A stretch of DNA of 64,000 nucleotides from Strigamia acuminata (GCA_949358305.1 OX442320.1:7952259-8016258); one strand, 5' to 3'. Counted from the first letter of the stretch, positions 37,097 through 49,375 are shown. Numbers and translations: made by a program. The notes: generated by a model not told the origin, from the letters alone.

Positions 37097-39356
37097 TCAT
37101 ACAAACACGGAGAAACAATCGGATAAACTCTTCGACTTTGTCTCCAGCTCCTGTAACTGTTCACTCGAAGTCCCAACTTGTACTTGTGAAGTGACATCAA
37201 CGTCTTCATCCATAAAATTAGTGACATCTATTTCAACGTCGTCCTCGTTAAAATTCATAAGGTTCAACTCCATATCATCGGACAACATCCCGGAAATGTT
37301 ATTCCCCAGAGTTTCATCGTCACTTAGAGTCAAAGTCATATCCCCCTCGTCCTCATTCTCCACATCCACAAACTCCTCTTCGGTGCCCGTAACCTCCTCT
37401 TCGGTGCCCGTAACCTCCTCTTCGGTGCCCGTAACCTCACCATTTACCGAACCGTCCGAAAAAGACAAATCGTCGTCGTCCAATAAGCGTATCGTGCCGC
37501 TCACGGTCAATTCCGTCACTGCTTTTGCTTCGACGTGATGTTTGACGCGGTGCTTGCCGCGGTGCTTCACGGGGGGTTCGAAAGTCGGGTCCTGGTCGCC
37601 CTCTGTTCTAATCACGTTCTTCCTCGGACGCCCTCTTTTCCTGGGACCACTCAATGGTTCAATATCTCTGATTTTTCTCGGCCTTCCTACTTTTCTCTTC
37701 GGCGGATCCACCGTTTCCACTCGATTGGCAACTACCGGTGATGACCTCGACGCGTTTTTAAGCACCCTTTCGCTCCTCCTATCTAAAAATCGAAATAAAA
37801 ACGAATTAATTTCATTTTAAAACAAATTTTACTCATTTTTTTACCCGAATTGGCCACAATTTCAAGTTTTCTCTTCGCAGGTGGTTGACTGCGAAGCTCG
37901 TGTCTCGATTCTTCTCCGTTCTGCGGCACTTCGACGCTAAATTTCCTCTTGCGACACTCTACGGCATCAACCTGCATCGAATTCCCCGTGTCGTCGTACT
38001 CCGCTTTGAAACTGCTCGTTGGCGAATTGAGCAACTGTTGCTCGGCTTCCAGGATGATGTCGTCGTCGTCGTCTTCGTCGCGGTCAATCGGCGACACATC
38101 TGGCTTGGAGAAACAATTCTTTCGATCGACTTGCAAAGGACGGAAGTTAGTCAGTTCTTCGAACATGTTTCGATAGCGATACGCGCTCTCTTTGCCGCAG
38201 TTCTGGATGTGCTGCTGGTAGCTCATCAACTGAGCAAAATCCTTGCCGCATTTATCACACTTTAAGTTGGGAACCAAAATCTCCGAATGTTTGAATCTCT
38301 TGTGACAAATCAATCCCGCTTTGAGGCTGAACACTTGTCCGCAGACATCACAGTCGAATATTTCGCCCGTTTTTTGCGCTTTCGGCGACGCGTCACGACT
38401 TATCGATAAATCTTTTTTGGCCTTCGCTTCCGCCTCTTCGATCACAATTTCTTGAGTTAAAATGTCATTTCCGATCAGAACTTCACTCCCCATCATGTTC
38501 TCGTCGTTTTCCACATCCATGTTTTGTACTTTCTTGGCGGAACTCGAATACATGCGCGGGTAATCGAAACATCTGAGCATTGGAGGCAGTTGTGTTTTCT
38601 TCAAAATGTCGGCTTTTGTCATGTTTCTCACCAAAATTCGACATTCCTTTATCCCGAATTTCACCTTTAGATCCATTTCGATTTCTTCTTGTGACTTTCT
38701 CTTTTTGCTTCTGCTTTTTCTCGTCGTGTCTGCGCTCTTTTTCTTTACCAGTTCCACGTTCGGATTAACACATTTAGCACAATGTCTGTTTGGGTGTATC
38801 GTCCTGTAATGTTTGTACAGACTCGTTTTGGCGGAGAAAAATCGTTCACAAAAGGCACACGGCCAATTCACATGCGTCGGCGATGGCGGCGAACTGCAAA
38901 GCGACGACGGCGAGTCCACGTTAACGTGCAAGCGTGGCGAAGTCGACGACATTTTCTTTTTTTTCCTGGGTGGCGGGCCTAATCGTTTCCTGCAATCAAA
39001 AAACAAATTTAGATAAAATTGAGTGAGTTTTAGGTGGAGAATTCGTGCCTCTTGGTTTCTGATTCTAGAGAAGCCGAGTACAAGTTGGGGTCTCGAAGCA
39101 GCAGTGGACTGTTATCGATCGATGCGTTTGCGCTGCCGGATGAGTTCACGGGCTCGCCTTCGATGTAGAACGTTTCCGGTGAGCCTGGATTCTCGCTCGC
39201 GTCGAGCAAGAGAACGTCATTGTAGAAAGAGTTGGGGCTGCATTCGTTATTTCTAAGTTGAGATGAAGGCACGTGAAGAGCAACCATAGAGTTGTCGGTG
39301 CCAACGTGCGAGATGTGAAGCACATTGGCATCTGTGACCGTTGTTGTCGAGTTCAT
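37097..39356 (-). CDS. C2H2 zinc-finger protein with AT-hooks (unrecognised)
   Basis: Three coding exons are visible on the minus strand: about 39049-39377 (entered by an acceptor at 39377), 37845-38989 and 37097-37782. The first ATG in the first visible exon is at 39356 (MNSTTTVTDANVLHISHVGT); an upstream coding exon is possible because the frame is open to the acceptor. The middle exon holds C2H2-type fingers: CAFCERFF...HYRTIH, CDVCGQVF...HKRFKH and CDKCGKDF...HIQNC. The last exon has two AT-hook cores (RKVGRPRK and KRGRPRK), three tandem copies of VTGTEEE, and a long acidic tail. This layout suggests a nuclear DNA-binding regulator. I do not recognise an orthologue. The intron between the first two exons appears to use a GC donor. 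Confidence 0.78.
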
Positions 39357-39377
39357 TTGTTGCTGGATAGACGACAC

Positions 39378-40069
39378 CTGAAATTGAAAATTTTAAAAAT
39401 GATGGATGAAGATTAATTTATTACGAAATTAAAATTTAAAATAAAATTTTCGACCTATGTTTTTTTTTATTAGAATTTTCTTGGGAATTGTTTTCAAATC
39501 AAAGCAAATGGTAGAACATGTTTAGGAATTAATTTTTTTTGTTTGCTCTTTATTACGCAATCAGTCGGTTAATGTTCTAAAAAAATGCATTTTTGATTTG
39601 GTTTGATCGTCTAATTTATTTACTTAACTATACTTACAATTTGCACCTTGAGTCCAGTATATACATCAAGTTAAATAAAAGCGGAAATCAAACTTGTTAA
39701 ACTGGACCAAAATACATGTTGGCCGCCATTGTAGCGCTGTCGGCTTTAACATTTTTAACAATTTTATTTATCGCTGATAAATATAAAGAATATATACATG
39801 TATAAGTATCTTTTTAAAAAAAATCATATTTAATAAATATAATTGTAAATAAATGTGTAAATTTTCATTTATTAATCGGTCGATGATTTTCCTATTTGAT
39901 CACAGACGCCGCTGCGCAAAGCGGAAACAAAATCGCAAAATGACCGAAACGGTTGTAGTCACGCTGTGCAATTAGACATTAAATAGTAAGGAAATTGTAA
40001 TTGATAATCAACAAGTGTCCATTATCGCCAAAAACGACTTCCATATCCTACCCAAAGTCGAACCGTTGA
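39378..40069. promoter_or_regulatory. Upstream region shared by the zinc-finger gene and NIF3L1
   Basis: The two genes diverge from this interval. A GGCCGCCATTG motif lies at about 39721-39730. The acceptor just right of 39377 (AATTTCAG on the minus strand) shows that the zinc-finger gene has at least one more exon in this stretch. NIF3L1 probably starts transcription near 39.9-40.0 kb. I could not place the missing exon. Confidence 0.45.
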
Positions 40070-43000
40070 ATGCGATCGCTAATTTACCGTCAATTTCATC
40101 GCTTTTGTTCCAGTTTCGTGCCAATCGCGACTCCCGAACCGTCGAGCAAAATGAATCTCTCCGAAGTGGTTTGCCAGCTAAACCGCTTGGCACCTCCGTC
40201 CCTCGCTGAAAAATGGGACAACGTGGGTTTATTAATTGAACCCAGTGCCCCACATCAGGTGCAAAAAATGCTTCTTACAAATGACCTAACTGAAAACGTT
40301 TTAAAAGAAGCTCTTGACCTTAAAGTAAACTTGATTCTTTCTTATCATCCACCGATTTTTGCGCCTCTCAAAAGAATCACGAGTGCTAATTGGAAAGAAA
40401 GGATTGTGGTGCGTTGTTTAGAAAATAGAATAGCCGTGTATTCGCCTCACACGAGTTTTGATGCGAGTTCCGACGGTGTTAACAGTTGGTTAACCGAAGC
40501 TTTTGGTAAAAAAAACGAGTGTTTTTAATATTTGTATTCGATTTTTGCTTGGTTTTGTAGATATCGTCGATTGCAAGCCCATCGCGCCCTCGATATCGAC
40601 CACAACGCCGTCCGGGTTTTCACACAAAGTCGAAGCGCTCATCCCCAGTTCTGTGGCGAGCAATCCGGAAGTGAATAAAGTGCTGGAGAAATTGGAATTA
40701 ATTATGCAGAAACAGGAATCGCTGAATGAAATGGAGGTTAATTTCAGGTATTTTTGTTTTATTTGAATTGTTTTTGTTTTTTATTCATTTTTATATATAT
40801 TTTTTTAAAGATCGACCGAATTGTGCCCATGTATTCTGACCGTGCTGTGCACCGAAGCCAAACTACCCGAAATCGCCGCGGTGCTGACATCGTGCGGCCA
40901 ACTGGCGAAACACACGCAGATTTATAAACAAGACAAGGTCGGCGCAAAATTTCCAAATTTTCATTGTGGTTTTTGTTTTTGTCTTTTACAATTGAATGAT
41001 AACTGCTTAAGGGTGTTGTCAAGGATGAGGGTTCGAGTGACCACACCTTTCGAATAATGAAGAAAATTAATTAACGTTGGAATATTAAATGATTCGCCAT
41101 TTTAACTGCTTTTTTTTTTTTTTTTGGGCCTTAAAAATAACTTGAAATTGTTTAATAGCCTTGCTACGTTGCTGGACTCGTAATGACCTTAAATCGAAAG
41201 TTGTGTTCCTGTTCCTGAAGTCCTTGGATAGTTTGATTTGTGATGTAACGATTATTTGTTGAATAATGTTTGAATTTGATTAATTTTCGCTTTGAATTTG
41301 AAGATTTTTATTTACTTTTTGGTGCTTTGTGATTATTATTTTGTATTTTTTTTATCGTTATTCCTTTGGATACCCCTAATTAACCAGTAATTTGGATCTA
41401 TTTAACGTAACCGATTTCCTATTCGCTGGGAAAATGTTCCTTTTCCTTTCTGAAGTGCAATTTGGTTGGAATTCTTTTCTTTTCCTTTTGAAAATTACCC
41501 ACATAAATATTCATTTTTGTTTTTTGTTTGTTTGTTTTCGATTGGAGAGTGGGAATGATCGAAGTGTAATCTGAGATCGGTTTTGGAGATTATCTTGTGC
41601 GGTTATGGTGTGTTAACATTCATTATGTATAGCAAATGCATGCACAGCCTTGACACACTTTTCCCGATTTTGAGATGTTCAAGTGCAGAATCACAAGTTC
41701 GAGCCTTGTTTGGATCTTCCAAACCAACTGTAGAAGGTCGAAGTTGATGGTGGTCGATCTTGCACATCGGCGATTGTTTTGGCCTTTACGTCCGATCATC
41801 CAAAAGAGAAATTGTTTTTCTATTTTGATGTGTAATCATCACTTCAAGAGATTTTTTTTTTTTTTTATTTGGATTTTTTTTTTTTATTTAAAATAATTTT
41901 TTTTTAAATATGAAGTTGTTTACATTTAAATTCTGGGAATGATAAACAGTCTATTTTTCTTTTTAAGCAATTATAGGATTTAAAACCAATTTTTTTGATT
42001 TTTCTTTTTAGGTTTTTGTTGGTTTTGAATTTTGAATAAGCATGTTTTGATTTCTTTAATGAAAAATTAGTGAAATATTACTGAAAAATTATATTTCTTG
42101 TTGAAAAACAATGAAAAACAATTAAAAATATGATTTTTCAATGCAAAACAATGAGAAATCAATGAGAATTTATGAAAAATCAATAAAAATCAATGAGGAT
42201 TTATGAAAAATCAATAAAAATCAATGAGAATTTATGAAAAATCAATAAAAAACAATGAGAATTTATGAAAAATCAATAAAAATTAATGAAAAATTAATAA
42301 AAACCAATGAAACATCAATAAAAACAATGAAATATACGATTTTTTAATAAAACAAAGTGAAAAACAATGAAATATACGATTTTTTAATAAAACAAAGTGA
42401 AAATCAATGAAAAATATAATTTTTCAGTTAAAAAATCATATATCCTCTTGATTTTTTAATGAACTGAACAACTTAACCAAATCATAACAAACCCTATTTA
42501 CTATTTATAAACTCAAAAAAAAAAAAACCTGGAACCTTGAGTAACCCGTTTCAATTTCAAGGTCGATTTTGATTGGTTCAAGGATGTTCCACCTAATTTT
42601 TTTCATTTATCACAAAAAAAAAAAAAAAAATGTCGCCATCCCCTCTTCCATGAAAATTCCCTCACGTTGTGAGGTTAACTGATGCATCCCCAGAACCGCA
42701 GTAAAATCCCATTTTTTATCCGAGCAAACCTGCCGATGATGATCCTTCACCCAATCAAATTTATTTTCTTGCCTCCCCATCACTCAGAACTCCTCCTCCC
42801 CACAATGTCAGTTAATTTCCATCCCCAAAACAACCTACTAATTATTCAAACATTATTGCCAAACGGCGCTCAATTGTTATCATTACAATAATTTACAACA
42901 CTTGCGCAATGAATGCACCCCGAATACCAATTTATGTGGGTTATTCAACTCGGACAACCAAAAATCACTCCAACAAACCTTTAAAACGAGCATTAAAAAA

Positions 43001-43732
43001 ATTTTTAATAAATTTTTTTGTTCTGATTTCGTTGAAATGCTGAAATCCTTGGACTACCCTCATTTTGGGTGGTCGCGAAAGGAAAAAGGGGTTGAATCAG
43101 AGGTTAAATAACCCCACCCATACACTCGTGACAAGTTTATAGTCTCGCGAGGCTTTATGACGCTTCTAAGAAGAGTAAAAATCGTAATTGCGTGAATAAA
43201 GATGTTTTATTTAGCGTGTAATTTTTTGGTTTTGATTATTTGTTTATTTTTTGATTTAGTTTCCGATCCCTGGACATGGAATGGGCCGTGTTTGCAACTT
43301 AAAGAACCCCATTACGATCAACGATGCGGTTCGTTTGGTGAAACATCACCTGCATTTAAATTACATGCGAGTTGCAAGTGGAGTAAACAAGAATATCGGT
43401 ACGAAATTGAAAATAATATAATATAATATAATATAGTTTATTTTTATTTTTATTTTTTTTTAGATTCTAAAGTTTCTTCTGTGGCGGTGTGTGCCGGGTC
43501 TGGTGCCAGTGTGCTTAAAGGGGTGAAGAGTGATTTGTACGTGACTGGTGAGATGTCACACCACGAGATCCTGGACGCTGTGGCTTCCGGTGTAACTGTG
43601 TTTTTATGCGAGCACAGCAACTCGGAACGTGGGTTCCTCACCGCGTTGGCGCCTCATCTCGTTGAGTTGTTTGAACGGAAAGTGCAAGTTTTAATATCGC
43701 AAGCTGACAAGGATCCAATTGTTGTTATGTGA
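40070..43732 (+). CDS. NIF3L1: NIF3-like protein 1 (NGG1-interacting factor 3-like)
   Basis: NIF3 proteins are a conserved dimetal-binding family whose biochemical role is unsettled. Five exons, 40070-40505, 40561-40747, 40811-40937, 43260-43398 and 43464-43732, give 385 residues plus stop (human 377). Conserved blocks are LAEKWDNVGLLIEP, LILSYHPPIFAPLKRIT and AVYSPHTSFDA in the N-terminal half, then GHGMGRVCNLKNPITINDAV, VAVCAGSGASVLKG, DLYVTGEMSHHEILDAVASG and LCEHSNSERGFLTAL. The metal-ligand positions in SYHPP, the SPHT motif and MSHHE/EHSNSERG are kept. The ATG at 40070 follows directly on an in-frame TGA and adds 27 residues (MRSLIYRQFHRFCSSFVPIA...) before the internal ATG at 40151 (MNLSEVV). 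Those 27 look like a mitochondrial targeting sequence. Intron 3 is unusually long at 2.3 kb. Confidence 0.93.
40938..43259. other. Long intron 3 of NIF3L1
   Basis: This 2.3 kb intron separates exons that are both strongly conserved. Neighbouring genes have introns of 50-75 bp. It holds long T and A runs (41110-41125, 41850-41885, 42610-42630) and a degenerate tandem repeat (42110-42420). I find no coding exon or mobile-element open frame in it. The frame across the intron is exact (phase 0, AAG | TTTCCG). Confidence 0.8.
42110..42420. repeat. Degenerate AT-rich tandem repeat in NIF3L1 intron 3
   Basis: Copies of about 30-36 bases containing AATCAATGAGAATTTATGA are repeated four to five times over 42160-42300. 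A separate unit of about 50 bases (with AAATATACGATTTTTTAATA) is duplicated at about 42325-42400. The pattern suggests replication slippage in low-complexity sequence. Confidence 0.8.
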
Positions 43733-46700
43733 TCAGAATTAGTGCCTCGTTCTGTGTGTTGTGTTCAAATGGTTCAATTATAATTGTTTTGTATTTCAAT
43801 TTTGAACTGGAATTGAATTAAATGGCAAAGAAACATTATTTTTTTGCTGTTTTGTTTCTTTATTATTATAACGTGGCATTAAATGTTGCTTTTTTTCAGG
43901 TTTCGAATATCAGTTGTTGTGTAAAAGCAATAAAATAAAAATGATTGTAAAAACTCGTCTGAGAGTGATGGAGTGTCAAGATTCAGACCTTGATCAAAGA
44001 TACATAACCAAGGTGTGCATTTTTTTTTTCTTTTCTTTTCTTTTCTTTTCTTCTTTTCACTTCTTAATCTTATTATCCATTTCATTTCACCTTGAAATTT
44101 CAAAATTTTTTTTATCTTGATTTATTTCTTCATGAAAATTTCAAATCGTATTTACTTCGCACACGAAAATGATTTATTTTTTGACATAAAAGATTCAAAT
44201 CATCCAAAAAACATACGATTCTCCTTGGAGAAGATTATAAATTAGGCCTAATAAGCGGGAATCGCGCACACAATGGCGCAATACTTGTTGTCATTGATAA
44301 ATTCACGCAATAAAAACGGTTGTAAACTAGGCCTAACTACGGCTTACTGTAGATACAGTGTCACTTAGAAGGCGGTATCCTGTCAATCTCCCCTTCCTAG
44401 TTAAAAAAAAATAAATAAATGAAGTAAAGTGTAGGTTCCTATCTCTAGCCAATTTATAAAATTCTTAAAATAGAAAGCAGTAATTGCTAAAAGTTGATTT
44501 TTTTCCACCCTTGATGGCGATTCTAGGCAATTTGTAAGAATTTTGGTCGTTAACCTGTGATTTTCTCGATCGAATTCCAATTTTTTTCTGAACTTGACCT
44601 TCTCCTTTATCAACTTTGACCTCGGAGAAAATTATTGGTTGAGTTTAGTGACTGATTTTGGCATTTTTGCTCTTGTTAATTCGTTATTTACATTTTATTA
44701 TTTCTTTAGGTGAATATCCTTGACTTGTCAAATATCCTGCGCTATTGTGTGCACTGTAGGGGGGTCGTAACCTCACGTGTGGGCGGATTGACCCTCGAAC
44801 TCCATATATTTTGTCCCCACAGGGGTTTTTTTCCAGGTCTGGGAGATGAATGCCCTCATCATCCGATAATCTGTTTCAAGTAAGATTTTTATGAAATTTC
44901 AAAATATATTAATTTTTTTAATTTTTATGGACTAGGAAACGAGTTATATTTTTTTGTTTTATTGTTCTTCCTCATTCTTGATCTTAAGAAACGAAATTTT
45001 GTTTAAATTTGATGGTCATTGTCTTCAACACCACGAGGAAGTCAATTCCAAGATGATGTAATTTGGTTTCATAATTCTTTGAGAAAGTATTATTCTCAGG
45101 GTCAAGGTCAATTGTGGTGTCAAGTGAAGAAAATCTTCAAAATTAAAAAATAAAATTTCATTTTATTTTATTATTATAATTTTTTATTTTTTTTAAGTTT
45201 GGAATTGAGGTTGGATTGTTTGTCACATATTCTTGTAAGCCCCTTGACCTCGGAAATTTAAAAGATGGCTGGTTTTGAGGTCATTGCCTTGTGATGAAAG
45301 TGAAAAGAGAAGTGCGTTTTCACTCGCAATTTTCTTCAGGGAGAAAAGCCAGAAGAAAAGAGCTAATTATTTAGCGAGGTGATGCACTTAAGCAGGAAGT
45401 GGCAAAGGATGATAAAGGGAAGCGATGTTGTTTGATGACCAAAGTGCGCACTTGTCAATCCGACAAAAGATTTCTTTGTGGGAAAATGAAACGATTGAAC
45501 CAAGCTATTTTGTGTGGGCTTCACGACTCCATACAAGGGGCGGAGGTGGGCAGGCAACAAGTGCGAAATTTTTTTTAAACATTTCTTTTTTGATTTACAA
45601 ACAGTTCATTGGCCATGAAATCGATTTGAAGCGTCGCGAGTGGGTAGAAAATTCTACCAGTAGTTTTGTACGTTTAATTCAAATATGTGTGTGTGAAACC
45701 GGATTGAATTCGGACATTTTGTTGTCCAACAGCTCGTGTAAGGTGAGGCAAGGGTGGTACATCCACTAACCCAGTTCAATAGCCGTGGAGTGGCCACTGC
45801 GAGGTGAATGTTCGCCCAATATGCGCCATGTTTATTAGGCGTTAAGCACGAGCGCTGTAATGTGTTCGCTTTCTTCGAATGGGGTTTTGTGTTTTGGAAT
45901 AATTAAAAGGAGGTCACAGGTACAGATTTAATTGGGTTTTAATTAATGTTGTTTTATGTTTCGACGTCATCTTTAAGTTGTACTGTTTTTTGGGGGGAAA
46001 AAATCCTTCCTATATTTCGAAACAGACACCGCCCGGTTCGAAAACCTCAATCAAGTCTTAGCAGATGTGACTTTGAAAAACGAGAGATGATTGCAAACAG
46101 GTCTTGGAAGACGTTTTAACAGTTTTAGAGGTGAATGTCCATTACTCCATTTTTGGAGGGAAATTGCTGCAAGAGCTCGAAGCTGGTTTTAAACGCATCA
46201 TTAAAATTCATCAATTGACTTTTATCTTCCTCCAAGTTTAGTACTGTAAATAATTTATTTTTTGCTTGTTTTAGAAACATAAATCCACTTCGGAAACTTT
46301 GACCTTTTAGTTATTTTTTAAGTAAAAAAAAAAATTAATTACTGGGTATAAATTTGTTGGAATTTATTGAAAAACCAGCAAATAGAATCTAAATGTTAGC
46401 TTTAGCTGTGAGTGATGGATGGATCAACTTTATTTTTTTTGTGGTGTTTTTTATTGATTTTTATTTAAAAATTGTTTTTTTTCTTTGTTGATTGATCAGT
46501 TAATTGTATTTTTTACGATTTTTTTTTATGAAGTTCAAAGTTGTAGTTCATGTGGTTTCATTTTTTTGTTTTTTTGACATAGGGTTAAAGAATCGAGTTT
46601 TCTTCCTACAAAAGAAAATGAAAGTGAATCCAAGATGATGGGAGCCTTTGATACATCCTCTTTTTCAAATGTATAATTATTTTGGACTGAAACTCAAGTA

Positions 46701-49140
46701 GGGGTCAACGAATTCTTTTGTTTTGCTGGGAAGCAAATCCAACTTGCGTTTTGACTTTAAAAAAAAAAAAAAAATTATTTTCTTACTATAAACTTTATGG
46801 AACGTTGGCGAGCACACAATTTAACATGTTTACAGAATATATATAAGTATATATTCTTCAGTAGAATATTTGATCACATAATGTGAGTTCATTCAAGTGG
46901 AATAATAGCTTTTTTAAAGATGATTTGGCGTTTTCTACCAACTTCACTGAGACTTTTCCCATTCAATTTCCATGATACGAAGGTCAATGTTCTCCGAAAA
47001 GGAAGCGAAAACAAAATTTTTTGATTGCATAATTTGAATTAAAAGTTTAAAAAAAAACATCTTGCAATTCATAATTCAAAGTGTGTGAGTATCCAGTGTA
47101 TGGCCTTCTACTGCTACTTACCTACACACTCGTGTAGAAATGGCACCGTGTCCCTGGCCCCTAATCCTTTGAAGGATCCTTCAGTCAGAGTGTGGGCAAT
47201 GGCGCCCTTCAAAACTCATTGTTTCTGACTCATTAAAAATCAAGAGGGTGATTCCGCTTCGTTTTAATACCCCTGTGCACATTATTATTTGTTTATAATG
47301 ATTTGTTCGTGCACATTACCCTAAATAGAACCATAACAAAAGAAACAATTAAAATGGAAATAGAAATAAGAAATAGATGTCAATGTGGTTTCGTTTTCTG
47401 CTTTATAGTAATTAGTTTTAGCAAAATGTGGTTTCGAAAGAAAAAAAGTCTTGACACAATTCAAACGAGTTTTACTTTAAGGATTAAATTGAGATCATCA
47501 AGCACATTTAACTTTAGAGTTTTAAATGCCAAATCTGACTAATTTTTTTTTTATTATTTCTTTAGGCTCAGCGCCAATAACGGAATTGTACGGCCCACTC
47601 ATTCATCCCATTGTCTTCACCACGCCTAATTTACACATCGTATGATGTTACAACACCCACAAAATAGTGTAGATACGAAACAACGATAAATCAAGTGGAT
47701 TATTGTGTTTTTCCTTTTTGGAAGCGCTTCTATCAATCCCTGCTGTTAGGGGCGGGTTGGTTTGAGGATGTGGGTATTATTTGTGTCAACATGTCCTTCC
47801 AAGAAATAGACAACTGTGGGTTTGTAAATTGAAATATTTGGCCACCCATGTCCCAAGATTTGGCCGTAGTTGGATCTTGGGAAAATTTAAACACACGTGG
47901 AACAAAAAAATTGTTTTAAAAAATTAAATTGTTAGCATTAATTTGAAAAAAACAACAATTTAAAACGTTTGTTCTTCTGATTGGAATACTTAGCGTAGTT
48001 TATTCAATTATGGCTTCAAAATAGGCACAATGTGACCACCTGATGCTGATCATCAACTCGAACCGGCGTAAAACCGGAAGACCGGATGATCTGTATCAAC
48101 CACGCCGGTCGAACCGGTTACGCTTATCCCTAAAAAGTAAAAGTGTTTCATGTGGTCTAATACTGTGGGTCACGAGCTCACGACCCCAAATGGGGTTGCA
48201 TAACTGAATGTGGGGGGTTATGAAATAGGCCTAAACATTCCGCCATTTTGGTCCGGAAAATTTCTGACCAATGAAATAATAGAACCAAGTGTGACACTTC
48301 TGCACGCTACGGCGAAAAGGGGTCGGCCATGATCGCGAGATCGAAAGGTCTTTGTTAGGTAAACTTTGTTTTGTTTTAGTTAGATTTTAGCACCATTAAT
48401 GTCATTAATCAATCCTTAAATTCATATTTGAGGTGTGTACATTGAAATAGATGCTTAGTGCACGACCAAAATTGATATTTTTGGACAGCGGAACAAGAAT
48501 GAGTTTTCTAAATCAATTCAAGTAATAACTTGAAAATACAAATGATTACGATGCAAATAATAAGTGTCGAGACATCTGGTATACTAATTGCATCGTAATC
48601 GAGTTTAATGTTTGATCTTATACTCCTAGATTGAGCGATACGTCTTTTCTCAGAAACGCGAGAGACGAGACTTTGAAAAAATGCATAAATTCATATTTTT
48701 CATCAAACTATGTGTATACATACAAAAAACTGTCCTTGACCTAGAATTTACTTTATCCCTCTTGTTTATAGGGGTCAGGGTGAAAATCACTCGCGATCGG
48801 ACCTCTTTTTGACACCTGGGCGGAGATGAAAGAAGTTGAAGGGGGGAAAGCATGTAATACGGCAGAGGTGGTTTGGGTTGGGTTGGGGGATGCCCACCGA
48901 ATTGACAACAAAGGGCAATGAATTTTTATAGATGGAATTGACAAGAGAAGGGGGAATATTTTATTCATTTATGCATATTAACTTCCAGGTAAGTGAGTCA
49001 TTGCCTTTATCTGCTTAACCCAGATAAGTAACTAACTCCAGATTAAGATTAGTGGATTTTAATTATACGGAGATGAAAATCATGAAGGGAAATTGGTCAT
49101 CTGTTTTCGCTTTTGCTTAACCTCTGATGTTTGTCTTTAT
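43733..49140. other. Large intergenic region between NIF3L1 and dumpy
   Basis: About 5.4 kb of AT-rich DNA with no coding exon I can support. GC-richer islands stand out at 44220-44400 (including two TAGGCCTAA-like motifs), 44740-44840, 47090-47230 (with the palindrome GAAGGATCCTTC) and 48050-48320. These are the best places for enhancers of the dumpy gene, which is developmentally regulated in insects; that is inference. Long open frames here are short, lack start or splice context and resemble nothing known. Confidence 0.5.
48055..48120. promoter_or_regulatory. CCGG cluster with a Grainyhead-like AACCGGTT site
   Basis: Five CCGG cores occur within about 65 bases in otherwise AT-rich DNA: GAACCGGCG, AAACCGGAAG, GACCGGATG, GCCGGTC and GAACCGGTTA. 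The last contains the perfect palindrome AACCGGTT at 48112-48119, the core of the Grainyhead consensus. It lies 1.6 kb upstream of the dumpy start exon. Function is inferred. Confidence 0.4.
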
Positions 49141-49375
49141 AAAAAGGTGAATAAATCGATATTGTTGAGTTTAGATGTAATTTTCATTGTTGTTTTTTAA
49201 TATTTACAGGTGAGTAAATCGATTTTTTTGAGTTTATTTCATTAAAATCTCATTTTGTCATGTTTTTTCAATATTTACAGGTTAATTTATTGATATTTTG
49301 GAGTTTGTATCATTGAAATGTCATTTTTCATGTTGTTTTTCAATGTTTACAGGTGATTTCATCGATGAAAACAGA
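49141..49375. repeat. Short tandem repeat of about 70 bp with AG|GT junctions
   Basis: Four units begin at about 49147, 49210, 49281 and 49353, spaced 63, 71 and 72 bases apart. Each unit starts GGTGA/GGTTA, then an AATCGAT- or ATTGAT-like motif, then GAGTTT, and three of the boundaries are preceded by a pyrimidine stretch and TTTACAG. The copies are diverged, so the duplication is not recent. Confidence 0.75.

Noticed and set aside
37059-37538. Serine-rich plus-strand protein
   Set aside because: It is the complement of the acidic, repeat-bearing last exon of the zinc-finger gene on the minus strand.
37949-38265. Plus-strand frames over the zinc-finger exon
   Set aside because: The minus-strand reading has zinc fingers, correct splice sites and continuity; these are mirror frames.
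47090-47230. Possible RNA gene in a GC-richer island with the palindrome GAAGGATCCTTC
   Set aside because: I could not fold it into a known RNA class and saw no promoter or terminator. It is left as part of the intergenic description.
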